Translations under genes and position numbers: made by a program | Notes under the pieces: model-generated | What the model saw: only the letters and a program-made list of their open reading frames with translations | The model's database searches: none | Told to the model about the DNA's origin: nothing | Source of the DNA: Kofleriaceae bacterium | Lineage (GTDB): Bacteria > Myxococcota_A > Polyangia > Haliangiales > Haliangiaceae | DNA length: 64,000 bases | Direction of reading: 5' to 3' | NCBI GenBank assembly: GCA_018057825.1 | Contig: JAGPCY010000001.1 | Span: 310,001-374,000 of the forward strand | Shown: positions 8,568 to 18,329 of the stretch, piece after piece | Layout of the letters: the number at the start of each line of letters is the position of its first letter | How positions within the stretch are numbered: position 1 is the stretch's first letter

Positions 8568-8778
8568 GAGACCGAGTCGGAGACCGAGGCCGAGTCCGAG
8601 TCCGAGTCGGAGACCGAGGCCGAGTCCGAGTCCGAGTCGGAGACCGAGACCGAGTCCGAAACTGAGTCCGATCCCGATCCCGATCCCGATCCCGAACCCG
8701 ATCCCGATCCCGATCCCGAACCCGATCCCGATCCCGATCCCGATCCCGATCCCGACCCCGACCCCGACCCCGACCCCG
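8568..8778. repeat. Hexamer array (GAGNCC, then GATCCC and GACCCC)
   Basis: A low-complexity array between two convergent genes, about 25 bp from one stop and 20 bp from the other. On the plus strand it reads GAGACC, GAGTCC, GAGGCC units, then GATCCC and GACCCC. Relative to the superoxide dismutase gene on the minus strand it is CTCGGN-type, as in the other arrays. Confidence 0.88.
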
Positions 8779-8796
8779 TCGTCCGCGCGCCGCCCC

Positions 8797-9390
<594 letters not shown>

Positions 9391-9488
9391 GGCGTATCTC
9401 CTCGGGTGGGCGGCGCGACGAAGTGGCGGACCGCGGTGACCGCACCGTACCAGGGTCGGGGCCCCGCGCCGGCCAATCGATGGACGAT

Positions 9489-9506
9489 CTGCCAACCGGT
9501 TGGCAG
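9489..9506. promoter_or_regulatory. 18-bp perfect palindrome, candidate operator
   Basis: CTGCCAACCGGTTGGCAG is a perfect dyad in the 182-bp region between divergent sodB and the metallo-hydrolase gene, about 40 bp upstream of the probable sodB -10. It is a good candidate site for a dimeric repressor or activator. No regulator gene is adjacent, so its identity is unknown. Confidence 0.5.
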
Positions 9507-9568
9507 GGCCCGCCCCGCCGCGCGCGCGGTTGCCGCCGCCCGAGCGCCCGCGGCGCCGCCGCCGGCGC

Positions 9569-9581
9569 TACCATGGCGCCG
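9569..9581 (+). promoter_or_regulatory. -10-like TACCAT for leaderless metallo-hydrolase
   Basis: TACCAT ends 7 nt before ATG 9582. This favours 9582 as the start, because the alternative ATG 9573 lies inside the hexamer. Confidence 0.4.
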
Positions 9582-10520
9582 ATGCTCGGACCGATCGGCC
9601 ACCTGGCCGCGCTCGCTGCCTACGGCTTCCGGCGCGGAGCCCAGGTCCGCCACGACCTCGACGCCCATCGCGAGCTGGCCTGGGCCCAGGCCGGCGTCGC
9701 CGAGCTGCCCCGCGGCCTCGAGATCCAGTGGCTCGGCACCGCCGGCTTTCGCCTGAGCTACCAGGGCCAGCACCTGCTCATCGATCCGTACCTGACCCGG
9801 CTTCCGCTGGGCGATCTGCTGCGCCGCCGGGTGGTGCGCGCCGACGCCGCGCGCCTGGCCGCGCTACCCGATCCGATCGCGATCCTGGTCGGCCACACCC
9901 ACTTCGATCACGCCCTCGACGTGCCGGCGCTGGCGGCCCGCGCCGGCTGTCCGGTCTACGGCTCGCGCTCGCTGGCCCACCTGATGGCGCTCCACGATCA
10001 TGCCGAGCGCGCGGTCGTGGTCGAGCCGCACCACCCCTACGAGCTCGGCCCGTTCACGGTGACCTTCATCCCGAGCAAGCACGCCAAGCTGGCCGGCGGC
10101 CTGTGGGTGCCCTACGGCGGCGAGCTGACCTGCGAGCACGTCGACGCCCTGACCCCGCAGGCCTACAAGTGCGGCCAGGTCTGGGGCCTGCACATCGCGG
10201 TCGCCGGCGTCACGATCTATCACCAGGGCTCGTGCGATCTGATCGAGGACGCGCTGGTCCACCGCGGCGTCGACGTGCTCCTGTGCGGGATCTCGGGGCG
10301 GCGCTTCACCGCCCGCTACGTCAACCGGCTCTTGCGCGCCCTCGCGCCGAAGCTGGTCGTGCCGCACCACTTCGACGACTTCTTCCGTCCGCTCGACGCG
10401 CCGCTGACCATGAACCTGAACGTCAACCTGGCCGGCTTCGTCGACGAGGTCGGCGCGGTGTCGCGCGAGTTCGCGGTCCGCACCCTGGGCCTGGGCGAGG
10501 CCGTCGGCGGTCCGCCGTGA
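9582..10520 (+). CDS. Metallo-beta-lactamase-fold hydrolase (UlaG/NAPE-PLD-like)
   Basis: A 312-residue protein of the MBL fold. The core begins with EIQWLGTAGFRLSYQGQHLLIDP and has the metal motif GHTHFDHALD, where the H-x-H-x-D-H pattern binds two metals. Further histidines occur in SKHAKL and VVPHHFDDF. This resembles UlaG-like or NAPE-phospholipase D-like hydrolases; the substrate is unknown. An ~45-residue N-terminal helix precedes the domain. It ends in a GTGA overlap with an MscS-cNMP channel gene, suggesting co-translation and perhaps a membrane-related function. Confidence 0.85.
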   Translation: MLGPIGHLAALAAYGFRRGAQVRHDLDAHRELAWAQAGVAELPRGLEIQWLGTAGFRLSYQGQHLLIDPYLTRLPLGDLLRRRVVRADAARLAALPDPIAILVGHTHFDHALDVPALAARAGCPVYGSRSLAHLMALHDHAERAVVVEPHHPYELGPFTVTFIPSKHAKLAGGLWVPYGGELTCEHVDALTPQAYKCGQVWGLHIAVAGVTIYHQGSCDLIEDALVHRGVDVLLCGISGRRFTARYVNRLLRALAPKLVVPHHFDDFFRPLDAPLTMNLNVNLAGFVDEVGAVSREFAVRTLGLGEAVGGPP

Positions 10521-12037
10521 CGTTCTTCGACGAGCTGGCCGCCTACGCCCGCGCCGGCCACGTGGTCGGCATGACCGCCCTGTGGCTGGTGGTCGTCGCC
10601 CTGGTGCGCCGCCTGGCCCCGGCGGCGCGGCGCCGGCTGCGCCCGGCCACCGTGCTCCTGGCCGCGGCGGTGGTGCTGGTGGTCGCGGGCGCCGGGCTAT
10701 CCTCGGCCGGCTACGACGATCGCGGGGTCGCGGTCGCGGCCCTGGCCTGCGAGCTCTTGGCGGTGGTTGGCCTGGTCCAGGTCGCGGCCTTCGAGGTCGT
10801 GTTGCCGCGGGTCGGCGTCACCGTGCCGCGGATCCTGGTCGACATCGCCACCGGCGTCGCGTCGCTCATCGTGCTCATCATCGTCGGCAAGCGCGCCGGT
10901 TGGTCCGTGGCCGGGCTCATCACCACCTCGGCGGTCCTGACCGCGGTGATCGGCTTCGCGATGCAAGACACGCTGGGCAACCTGGTCGGGGGCCTGGCGC
11001 TCCAGGCCGACAGCTCGATCAAGGTCGGCGACTGGATCGCGCTTGGGCCGGGCGGGCCGAGCGGTCGGGTCAGCGAGATCCGCTGGCGCTACACCGCGAT
11101 CGAGACCCGGGCCTGGGAGACCGTGATCGTCCCCAACTCGGTCCTCATGAAGGGCCAGGTCATCGTCCAGGGCCGCCGCACCGGAGAGCCGGTGCAGCTC
11201 CGCCGCGCCTTCGAGCTGTATGTCGACTTCCGCACCCCGCCGACCGAGGTGGTGGCCGCGATCCTGCGCGAGCTGTCGACCGATCCGGTCGCCAACATGG
11301 CGATCGAGCCGCCCCCGCAGGTGCTGTTCACCGGCATCCGCGACAGCTACGCGGTCTACACCGTTCGCTACTGGCTGACCGACCTGGCGGTCGATGAGAT
11401 CACCGACAGCGCGGTCCGCATCCGCGCGTACTTCGCGCTCCGCCGCGCCGGCATCCCGCTGTCGATCCCGGCCCAGGCGCTGTTCGTCACCGCCGAGACC
11501 GAGGACCGCCGGGCCCGCAAGGCCGACGAGGAGCAAGGCCGCCGGCTGGCCGCCCTGGCCGCGGTCGATCTGTTCACGCCGCTCGGCGCCGACGAGCGCG
11601 CCACCCTGGCCGCGGCGCTCCGCCCCGAGCCCTTCGCCGCCGGCGAGACCGTGACCCACGAGGGCGAGCCCGGTCTGGGCCTGTACCTCATCACCCGCGG
11701 CCGCGCCGTGGTCCAGCTCGGCACGGGCGAGCGCGCGCGCCAGGTCGCCGAGCTCGGCGCCGGCCAGTTCTTCGGCGAGATGTCGCTCATGACCGGCGCC
11801 GCGCGCTCGGCCACCGTCGTCGCCGCCACCGACCTCGAGTGCTACCGCATCGACAAGGACGTCTTCCAGACCCTCATCCTCGCGCGGCCCGAGATCGCCG
11901 ATCAGATCGCCGAGGTCCTCGCCGCCCGTCGCGAGGCCCTCGAGTCGGCCCGCGGCCAGCGCGCCGCGACCAGCCGCGCCGACGTCAAGGCCGACCTGGT
12001 CGATCGCATCCGCGGCTTCTTCGGCCTGCGCGGGTAG
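10517..12037 (+). CDS. MscS-family mechanosensitive channel with C-terminal cNMP-binding domain
   Basis: A 506-residue protein. There are four or so membrane spans in residues 15-140, then the MscS pore/beta domain (GFAMQDTLGNLVGGLALQ near 145-160, then VGDWIALG). After the cytoplasmic alpha-beta part comes a cyclic-nucleotide-binding domain (about 350-480), with the phosphate-binding-cassette-like region AGQFFGEMSLMTGAARSATV. The cassette has G-E-M-S and ends in R-S-A. Similar fusions exist (bacterial cyclic-nucleotide-gated MscS channels). The GTG start overlaps the hydrolase stop (GTGA). It would couple membrane tension or osmotic efflux to cyclic nucleotides. Confidence 0.93.
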   Translation: MTFFDELAAYARAGHVVGMTALWLVVVALVRRLAPAARRRLRPATVLLAAAVVLVVAGAGLSSAGYDDRGVAVAALACELLAVVGLVQVAAFEVVLPRVGVTVPRILVDIATGVASLIVLIIVGKRAGWSVAGLITTSAVLTAVIGFAMQDTLGNLVGGLALQADSSIKVGDWIALGPGGPSGRVSEIRWRYTAIETRAWETVIVPNSVLMKGQVIVQGRRTGEPVQLRRAFELYVDFRTPPTEVVAAILRELSTDPVANMAIEPPPQVLFTGIRDSYAVYTVRYWLTDLAVDEITDSAVRIRAYFALRRAGIPLSIPAQALFVTAETEDRRARKADEEQGRRLAALAAVDLFTPLGADERATLAAALRPEPFAAGETVTHEGEPGLGLYLITRGRAVVQLGTGERARQVAELGAGQFFGEMSLMTGAARSATVVAATDLECYRIDKDVFQTLILARPEIADQIAEVLAARREALESARGQRAATSRADVKADLVDRIRGFFGLRG

Positions 12038-12141
12038 GCCGCCGTCGACCCGGCGACCGATGCGGGCGACCCGGCGCCCCTGGCGGCCGGCGCTTGCGCT
12101 AGGCTGCGCGGCCGCGGGCCTCCGTCCGCGATGCCTCGGTC

Positions 12142-13548
12142 GTGCCGTTCACCGCGCTCCTCTTCCTGTCGGTCTTCCTGCCGGTCTACATGGTGGTGGC
12201 CGCGGCGACGCGTGGGGCGGTCGCCAACTGGGCCATCCTGGCGCTCAGCCTGCTGTTCTATCTGTGGGGGGCGCCGACCTTCCTGCCGGTGATCCTGGGG
12301 CTCGGCGTCCTCGACTTCGCGGTCGCCCGCTATATCCACGCCCGGCGCGGTCGACCGGCGGCCCGGCGGGCGCTGGTCGCGGTCGTGGTCGTCCACCTCG
12401 CGATCCTCGCGTACTTCAAGTACGCCAACTTCTTCGTCGGGCAGCTCGGCGAGATCCAGGAGCTGTTCGGCTACTCGGCCTGGCAGTGGACCAAGGTCAT
12501 CCTGCCGATCGGCATCTCGTTTCTGACGTTCGAAGAGATCAGCTTCATGGTCGACGTGTACCGCGGCGACGCGGTGCCGCCGCGGACCCCGCGCGACTAC
12601 TGGCTGTTCCTCATGCTCTTCCCGCACTCGATCGCCGGACCGATCTTCCGGTGGAAGGATCTCGAGAGCCAGCTCCGCGCGCGCGGCTGGTCGATGGAGA
12701 TGTTCGCCGACGGCACCTCGCGGTTCTGCTGGGGGCTGGGCAAGAAGCTCCTGGTCGGCGACGCGCTCGCGATCGTCGCCAACCAGGCCTTCGCGTTACC
12801 CTCGAGTGAGCTGACCCCGGCGATCGCCTGGACCGGGGCGCTGGCCTACACCATCCACATCTACTTCGACTTCTCGGGCTACTCCGACATGGCGATCGGC
12901 CTGGGCCGCATGGCCGGGTTCACCTTCAAGGAGAACTTCCGCGATCCCTACGTGTCGGTGAGCATCACCGAGTTCTGGACGCGGTGGCACATCTCGCTGT
13001 CGACCTGGTTCCGCGACTACCTGTACATCCCCCTCGGGGGCAACCGCGGCGGCGAGCGGCGCACCCGGCGCAACATCCTCATCGTGTTCGCGGTCTCCGG
13101 GTTCTGGCACGGCGCGTCGTGGACCTTCCTGGCCTGGGGCCTCTACCACGGCGGCTGGGTCATGCTTGAGCGGCAGTGGTGGTTCGCGGCCTACCAGCGG
13201 GCGCCGCGCGCGCTTCGCCACCTGACCACGATGGTGATCGTGACGTTCGGCTGGGTGTTGTTCCGCGCCGAGAGCTTTGCGCAGGTCGGCGACTTCGCCC
13301 GGGCCATGGTCGGCTTCGCGCCGTCGGGCGACGCTCCGGCGGTGGTGTGGGGCGAGTTCCTGCCCCGACGGAGCGAGGTCTTCGCGCTGGTCGCGCTCGC
13401 CGCCGTGGCCTGGCGTACCCTGCGGCGCGATCAGGCGCGCGACTACCGGTCGCCGGTGCGGCTGGCGCTGGCCCCGGTGGTCCTCATCCTGTGCTTCATG
13501 CAGGTCCTAAACGCGACCTTCATCCCGCTCATCTACTTCAAGTTCTGA
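12142..13548 (+). CDS. MBOAT-family O-acyltransferase (AlgI-like)
   Basis: A 468-residue polytopic membrane protein. It has the MBOAT signatures: SITEFWTRWHISLSTWFRDY, YIPLGGN, and the catalytic-histidine motif FWHGASW with H323. AlgI/DltB-type proteins pass acyl groups, usually acetyl, across the membrane to a glycan. The next gene, an AlgJ/AlgX-like SGNH protein, overlaps by 1 nt (TGATG) and is the expected extracytoplasmic partner. GTG 12142 is the only plausible start; its upstream signals are weak. The acceptor polymer is unknown; the glycosyltransferase operon that follows is a candidate source. Confidence 0.93.
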   Translation: MPFTALLFLSVFLPVYMVVAAATRGAVANWAILALSLLFYLWGAPTFLPVILGLGVLDFAVARYIHARRGRPAARRALVAVVVVHLAILAYFKYANFFVGQLGEIQELFGYSAWQWTKVILPIGISFLTFEEISFMVDVYRGDAVPPRTPRDYWLFLMLFPHSIAGPIFRWKDLESQLRARGWSMEMFADGTSRFCWGLGKKLLVGDALAIVANQAFALPSSELTPAIAWTGALAYTIHIYFDFSGYSDMAIGLGRMAGFTFKENFRDPYVSVSITEFWTRWHISLSTWFRDYLYIPLGGNRGGERRTRRNILIVFAVSGFWHGASWTFLAWGLYHGGWVMLERQWWFAAYQRAPRALRHLTTMVIVTFGWVLFRAESFAQVGDFARAMVGFAPSGDAPAVVWGEFLPRRSEVFALVALAAVAWRTLRRDQARDYRSPVRLALAPVVLILCFMQVLNATFIPLIYFKF

Positions 13549-14717
13549 TGCGCGCCCGCTACGCCCTGTTCGTCGTCACGATCTGGCTCCTCCTGGTGGC
13601 CGGCGTCGTGAACGCTCGCTTTCGGCTGATCGCCGACGCCCGGCTGTTCGACGCGACGCCGCCGCGGCCGCGCGAGCGCCTCGCGTTCTCCAAGCTATGG
13701 AGCGGCCGGTTTCAGGCCGAGGCCGAGCGGCGCCTCGAGGCGTGGTGGGGGCTGCGCGGGTACGCGATCCGGACCGACAACACGATCAACTACCGGCTCT
13801 TCGGCGAGGCCCGGCCCGGGAAGCCGATCGTCGTCGGTCACGATGGCTGGCTGTTCCACGTCGAGGACACCGGCTTCATCAGCCGGACCGACGTGTGCAC
13901 GCGCTGCGACGAGCTCGCGGCGCGCCTGGCCCGGGCGCAGCGCGCGTGGCTGGCCGGGGGCCGCCTGCTTCTGCCGATCGTGACCGCGGCGAAGACCACG
14001 ACCGAGCGCGATCGCCTGCCCGAGCGCTGGCGTCGGTTCGCCGGCGAGCCGCGCTCCGATCGCGAGGTGACCGGGCGGTTCGTGGCGGCGCTCGAGCGGG
14101 AAGGCGTGGTGTTCGTCGACGGCCACCGGCTCATGCTCGAGCTGCGACGCACGACCGGTCGGCCGGTGTTTCCACGGCTGGCCCGGCACTGGGACGCCTA
14201 TCCGGCCTGCCAGGTGTTCACCGCCGCGATCGCGAAGGCCGCGGGCGCGCTCGGTGTGACCCTCGCCGCCGACGATGTGCCGACGTGCGCCCCGGACATG
14301 GTCGGGCTGCAGAACATCCGCGACCTCGGCTACGTGCTGAACGTGTGGGGGATCCCGGCCGCACCATCGCCGAGCGAGGCCGCGCCGCCGCCGCCGACCC
14401 GCACCGATCTGCGGGTCGCGGTGATCGGCACCAGCTTCATGTGGGACTTCGTGCGGCTCCTGCGCCGGACGACGTTTGGACGCGACGCCCGCTTCTACTA
14501 CTACGACGACGCCATCTTCGACGTCGCGACCCAGCGGGTCGACGCCAAGGTCGACGCCAACGATCCCGCTTGGCGCACCTGGACCCTGGGCCGCAACCTC
14601 TACCTGGTCGATCTCTACGAGGCGTATCTCCCCGAGGCGGGCTTCGGTCCGTTCCTCGACCAGGTCGACGCCGCCTTGGCCGACGTGCCCTACGTGCCGA
14701 CCGCGCCGCGTCGGTGA
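13548..14717 (+). CDS. AlgJ/AlgX-like SGNH acyltransferase partner of MBOAT
   Basis: A 389-residue secreted or anchored protein (N-terminal hydrophobic helix, residues 5-22). It carries VVGHDGWLFHVED, the family's G-x-D-G-W-L-F motif. The nucleophile region is VIGTSFMWDF, where the usual G-D-S-F is G-T-S-F but the serine is kept. The usual D-x-H-W catalytic pair appears as LARHW, keeping His-Trp but having Ala at the Asp position. So the fold call is good while catalysis is uncertain. It overlaps the MBOAT stop (TGATG) and is surely expressed with it, probably completing acyl transfer to an extracytoplasmic glycan. Confidence 0.78.
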   Translation: MRARYALFVVTIWLLLVAGVVNARFRLIADARLFDATPPRPRERLAFSKLWSGRFQAEAERRLEAWWGLRGYAIRTDNTINYRLFGEARPGKPIVVGHDGWLFHVEDTGFISRTDVCTRCDELAARLARAQRAWLAGGRLLLPIVTAAKTTTERDRLPERWRRFAGEPRSDREVTGRFVAALEREGVVFVDGHRLMLELRRTTGRPVFPRLARHWDAYPACQVFTAAIAKAAGALGVTLAADDVPTCAPDMVGLQNIRDLGYVLNVWGIPAAPSPSEAAPPPPTRTDLRVAVIGTSFMWDFVRLLRRTTFGRDARFYYYDDAIFDVATQRVDAKVDANDPAWRTWTLGRNLYLVDLYEAYLPEAGFGPFLDQVDAALADVPYVPTAPRR

Positions 14718-14723
14718 GCGCGG

Positions 14724-14742
14724 GACGCCGCGATCCGGCGTC
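14724..14742. terminator. Hairpin between convergent genes
   Basis: A perfect 7-bp stem GACGCCG / CGGCGTC with a 5-nt loop fills the 23-bp gap between two convergent genes and runs into the stop codon of the minus-strand gene. There is no T-tract. It is a possible bidirectional terminator. Confidence 0.35.
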
Positions 14743-17341
14743 AGTCGACGAACGTCAGGGTCCCGAGCAAGAGGCCGGTGTTGAGCGCGATCGCGGGGCC
14801 GTCACCCTCGGTGCGAACGATCCGCTGTGGCGCCAGGTCCGGGCGACCATTCGCCAGGGCCGGGCGTGGGGCGGCGAGGCACGCGGCAGGCTCGAGGGCC
14901 GCCGGGCACAAGACGGTGGCCGGCATGGCGTCGACCGAGAGCCCGAGCTTGTTGAGGCCGCGCCGGAGCAGCGCCGGCGGGAGCTCGACGCGCACGGTCT
15001 GCCAGCCGGGGCGCAGCGCGACGGTCGCGAGCTGGTGACGCGCGAGCTCGGACCGGCGGGTGTAGGAGAACAGATCGACGTTGTGCGTGACGCGGAGCGT
15101 GGTGGCGCCGGCGCCATAGACCTCGAGCTCCAGGGCCCGGGGCGTCCGCGCGCCGAGGAAGTAGGTGATGCCGATCGGCTCGGCCGGGATCTCGCGGCTG
15201 CCCTGGTAGCGGCGCGCGATCGCGTCGGTGGTGATCACGGCCGGCCGGCCGTCGAGCCGGACGTAGCCGTCGAAGCCGTAGGCGGTGTGCACGATCGCCT
15301 CCGGCGAGCCGAGCTCGAGGCGGGTCGGCGTGTCGGCGACCCGATCGGCGGCGGCGGGGTCGACCAGGCGAAAGATCGTGGACGCCTTGTCGGCGACCAA
15401 GGCGCCGATCTGGAGGGTGCCGGGGACGTGGAGCACGCGCTCGTAGCCGGGCAGCGATCCGCCGAAGCGCTGCAGGCGGGCGTAAGTCTCGAACCCCGGC
15501 GCGGCGTGGGCGAACGGGCCGAGCCCGGTCTGGATCAGCGCCCCCGCGCTCTCGAGATAGACGTCCTCGACGACGAGCTGGTGGTCGAAGCGATAGCTGT
15601 AGAGGTGCAGCGCGTACTCGGGCGCCGGGATGTTGCGTCGGCCGCTCTCCCACGCGACCTCGGCCTGCAGCGCCAAGGACGACACCAGCCCGGTGCGCTC
15701 GCGCAGCACGGCGGCGGGGCGGTCGGTCATCGGGAAGAACACCTTGCGGCCGCGCCGGATCTCGCCGTCACCACGCCACCGCGCGAGGACCACCAGGACC
15801 ACGAGCGCGACGGCGCGGTTGAAGGTCACCGGACGCGTGAGCCAGCGAAACCCGATGGCGGCGACGACGACGAACAGGGCCGCCAGCCAGTGCCGGTTCG
15901 CCCAGCGGCCGGGCTCGATCAGCCAGGGGTTGGTCATGCTGGCCCGACTTCCGAGGCTCCAGGCCACGATCGCGATCGCCAGCCCGGTCGCGTACAGCGG
16001 CAGCCGTCGCCGGACGTGCTCGACCAAGGTCGGCCAGAACGCCGCGATCTTGGCGAAGGTCACGGCCAGGGCGTACCCGGCCGTGACCCAGACCATCGGC
16101 AGCGCGAAGGCCAGGTAGTGGACGAAGGAGAACCGCTGGTACGCGTACAGCGGCAGGGCCGCGAGGTTGAACAGCACGGCGAACCCGGCGATGCCGAGCA
16201 TGCGGCGGATGCCGTCGATCGGCGCCGGCGGGCTGGCGTCGGCGTCGGCGTCGGTGGCCGTGGCGTCGGCCGGGCGTCGGCGTCGGGCGGCGACCATCGC
16301 GACGATGAGCGTGAGCGCGAGCTCGCCGCCGTACATCCGGAAGGTCGCGCGCGCGGTCTCGAGCCACGACGTCGTGAGCTTGAGCCGCATGTCGTCGGGG
16401 GCGGCCCGCCACATCTCCGCCAGCGACAAGGTGTGGCCGGGCTCGTTGTACTTCCACCAGGTGTCGGTGCCCATCCCGAAGCGGGTGCCGAGCGGTAGCT
16501 GGTACAGGTTGTTGGCGCTGAAGAACGGCGTCCCCCATTCCCGCAGCGAGTCGATCGCGAAGGGGATCGTCCACGCGATCATCACGGCCGCGACCACGCC
16601 GTAGCCGATCAGGAGCTTGCGCAGCACCGCGCGCGCGCCGTCGGCGCGGTCGCGCCACGCGGCGCGCAGCCCGAAGAACGCCAGGGCCAGCGCGAAGGCG
16701 GCGCCGACGTTGGGGCGCGCCAGGAAGGTCAGGCCGAGAAGCGTGCCGAGGCCGATCCGCAAGCGTCGCGACGCGGTGTGGGCCGGACCCGACAGGAAGT
16801 GGTAGAGGGCGAGGAAGGTCGCGGTCGCGAGGAGCTGACTGTCGGCGTCCTTGAAGTACAGGAAGCGGTAGGTGTAGGGATGGGCGAGGGCGAGGGCCAC
16901 GGCCAGGAGCGCGGCCGCGCGCTCGCCCCAGATCGCGCGTCCCAGCGCGTACAACACCAGCAGGAACGCGACGAACATCACCGCGTTGTAGAGGGTGATG
17001 CCGACGGCGTAGCTGGTCGAGCCGGTGAGCTTGTACAGGCCGGCGATGGCGTAGGCCGTCAACGGGAAGCGGTCGGCGTTCTCCCAGCGCGCATCATCGA
17101 GCCGCCCTTCGCGGTGGTAGAAGTCGAGCAGCGCCGCGGGCAGGTCGTTGGTGGTGTAGCCGTGGCCGTCGGCGAGGTTCTTCGCGACGTAGGCGCTCCG
17201 GCTGTTGTCGGTCATCCGGATCTCATGCGCCGTCGCCGGGCTCAGGTAGCCCATGCGCCACAGCGCGAAGCCGGTGATGATCGCGATCGCGAGGCCAACC
17301 ACCGCGAGCTCGCGTCGCAGGGAGGACGACGCGGGCCCCAT
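14741..17341 (-). CDS. GT-C glycosyltransferase-like membrane protein (GT39/ArnT-PMT type)
   Basis: An 866-residue protein with about 11-13 membrane spans in residues 10-510 and a large extracytoplasmic C-terminal beta-rich domain (about 560-866). The first loop, IRMTDNSRSAYVAKNLADGH, holds the acidic residue and the Y-x-x-x-N-L-x-x-G-x-G pattern of ArnT/PMT enzymes, which use polyprenyl-phosphate sugars. It starts at 17341 with a 1-nt TGATG overlap with the methyltransferase stop. It is the last gene of the minus-strand envelope-glycan operon. The sugar and acceptor are unknown. Confidence 0.8.
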   Translation of the reverse strand: MGPASSSLRRELAVVGLAIAIITGFALWRMGYLSPATAHEIRMTDNSRSAYVAKNLADGHGYTTNDLPAALLDFYHREGRLDDARWENADRFPLTAYAIAGLYKLTGSTSYAVGITLYNAVMFVAFLLVLYALGRAIWGERAAALLAVALALAHPYTYRFLYFKDADSQLLATATFLALYHFLSGPAHTASRRLRIGLGTLLGLTFLARPNVGAAFALALAFFGLRAAWRDRADGARAVLRKLLIGYGVVAAVMIAWTIPFAIDSLREWGTPFFSANNLYQLPLGTRFGMGTDTWWKYNEPGHTLSLAEMWRAAPDDMRLKLTTSWLETARATFRMYGGELALTLIVAMVAARRRRPADATATDADADASPPAPIDGIRRMLGIAGFAVLFNLAALPLYAYQRFSFVHYLAFALPMVWVTAGYALAVTFAKIAAFWPTLVEHVRRRLPLYATGLAIAIVAWSLGSRASMTNPWLIEPGRWANRHWLAALFVVVAAIGFRWLTRPVTFNRAVALVVLVVLARWRGDGEIRRGRKVFFPMTDRPAAVLRERTGLVSSLALQAEVAWESGRRNIPAPEYALHLYSYRFDHQLVVEDVYLESAGALIQTGLGPFAHAAPGFETYARLQRFGGSLPGYERVLHVPGTLQIGALVADKASTIFRLVDPAAADRVADTPTRLELGSPEAIVHTAYGFDGYVRLDGRPAVITTDAIARRYQGSREIPAEPIGITYFLGARTPRALELEVYGAGATTLRVTHNVDLFSYTRRSELARHQLATVALRPGWQTVRVELPPALLRRGLNKLGLSVDAMPATVLCPAALEPAACLAAPRPALANGRPDLAPQRIVRTEGDGPAIALNTGLLLGTLTFVD

Positions 17342-18264
17342 CAGCGCGGCCGGCGCGCGACGAGGATGAGCTCGTCGTCGCCCAGACGGTAGTAGGGCCG
17401 GAGCAGGCGGCCGGCGAGGCCCAGCGCCAGGCGTGGGCCGGGGCCGCTGGCGCGGGCGCCGTCGTCGCCGCGCACGGTGCGGCCGAGCCCCTGCGTGGCG
17501 GTGAGCGCGAGGAACAGCGTGTCGCCGCCGCGGGTGGCCTCGGCGTCGACCGCGAGGCCGGCGTCGTGGGCGAGGTGGCGGAGGCCGGCGGCGGTCAGGT
17601 GGTGCAGGTGGACCGGGACCTGATACCAGCCCCACGACCGGCCCGCGACGCGGCGCAGCCGAGCCGCGAAGTTGGGGACGGCGATGACCAGTCGACCGCC
17701 GGGGACCAGGAGCGCGGCCGCGGCAGCGAAGAACGCGCGCGGATCCGGCAGATGCTCGACGACGTGCTGGGCGAAGATCGCGTCGAACCGCACGTCGGGA
17801 TGGGCGGCGCGATGATCGTCGAGGGTGCCGGTGGTGACCCGGTGGCCGCGCGCGCGGGCGGCCGCGGCCGGCTCGCTCGCCAGCTCGACGCCCCAGGTCT
17901 CGAGGCCGGTGGCGGCGGCCTCGTCGAGGAGGAACCCGAACATGCAGCCGACGTCCAGGACCCGCCCGGTCGTGAGCGCCGCCCGCTCGACGAGTCGACG
18001 CGAGCGGTAGCGCTTCTCGGCGGCGATCAGCTCATGCGCGCCGTAGCCGTAGCTGCCGGCGTAGCACGCCGCGAGCTCGTCGTCGGACGGCCACGGCACC
18101 GTCGTCCCGGTGCCGCAGCCGGTGCAGGCCGCGATCTGGAAGCGTCCGGCGGCGGCGTAGCTCGATCGCGGCTGCGTGACCGCCGGGCCGAGGTCGGCGC
18201 CGCAGATCCGGCACGGGCCGAGCGCGGCGTCCGAGGCTGCCGGGGAGGAGGCGAGCGAACTCAT
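17341..18264 (-). CDS. SAM-dependent methyltransferase with N-terminal zinc motif
   Basis: A 307-residue class I methyltransferase (Methyltransf_23 type). The N-terminus has two Cys pairs, CRIC and CTGC, likely a small zinc ribbon seen in sugar methyltransferases. The SAM site is VLDVGCMFGFLLDEA with acidic GVEL following, then AQHVVEHLPDP and PGGRLVIAVPN. It is coupled by TGATG to the GT39-like gene, and 65 bp separates it from the upstream membrane-protein gene. The context suggests methylation of a glycan or its precursor. Confidence 0.85.
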   Translation of the reverse strand: MSSLASSPAASDAALGPCRICGADLGPAVTQPRSSYAAAGRFQIAACTGCGTGTTVPWPSDDELAACYAGSYGYGAHELIAAEKRYRSRRLVERAALTTGRVLDVGCMFGFLLDEAAATGLETWGVELASEPAAAARARGHRVTTGTLDDHRAAHPDVRFDAIFAQHVVEHLPDPRAFFAAAAALLVPGGRLVIAVPNFAARLRRVAGRSWGWYQVPVHLHHLTAAGLRHLAHDAGLAVDAEATRGGDTLFLALTATQGLGRTVRGDDGARASGPGPRLALGLAGRLLRPYYRLGDDELILVARRPR

Positions 18265-18329
18265 GGCGGCGCGGTGATGCCACGGGGAGCCAACCAGGGT
18301 CAAGCTGGCGGCCGGCGACGCCACAACCG

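Noticed and set aside
9573-9581. ATG 9573 as start of the metallo-hydrolase
   Set aside because: It lies within the -10-like TACCAT; ATG 9582 gives the spacing seen at other genes. Not proven.
13697-16498. Long plus-strand ORF (933 codons) over 13.7-16.5 kb
   Set aside because: It is a shadow of the AlgJ-like gene and antisense of the GT39-like gene; both of those have recognisable domains.
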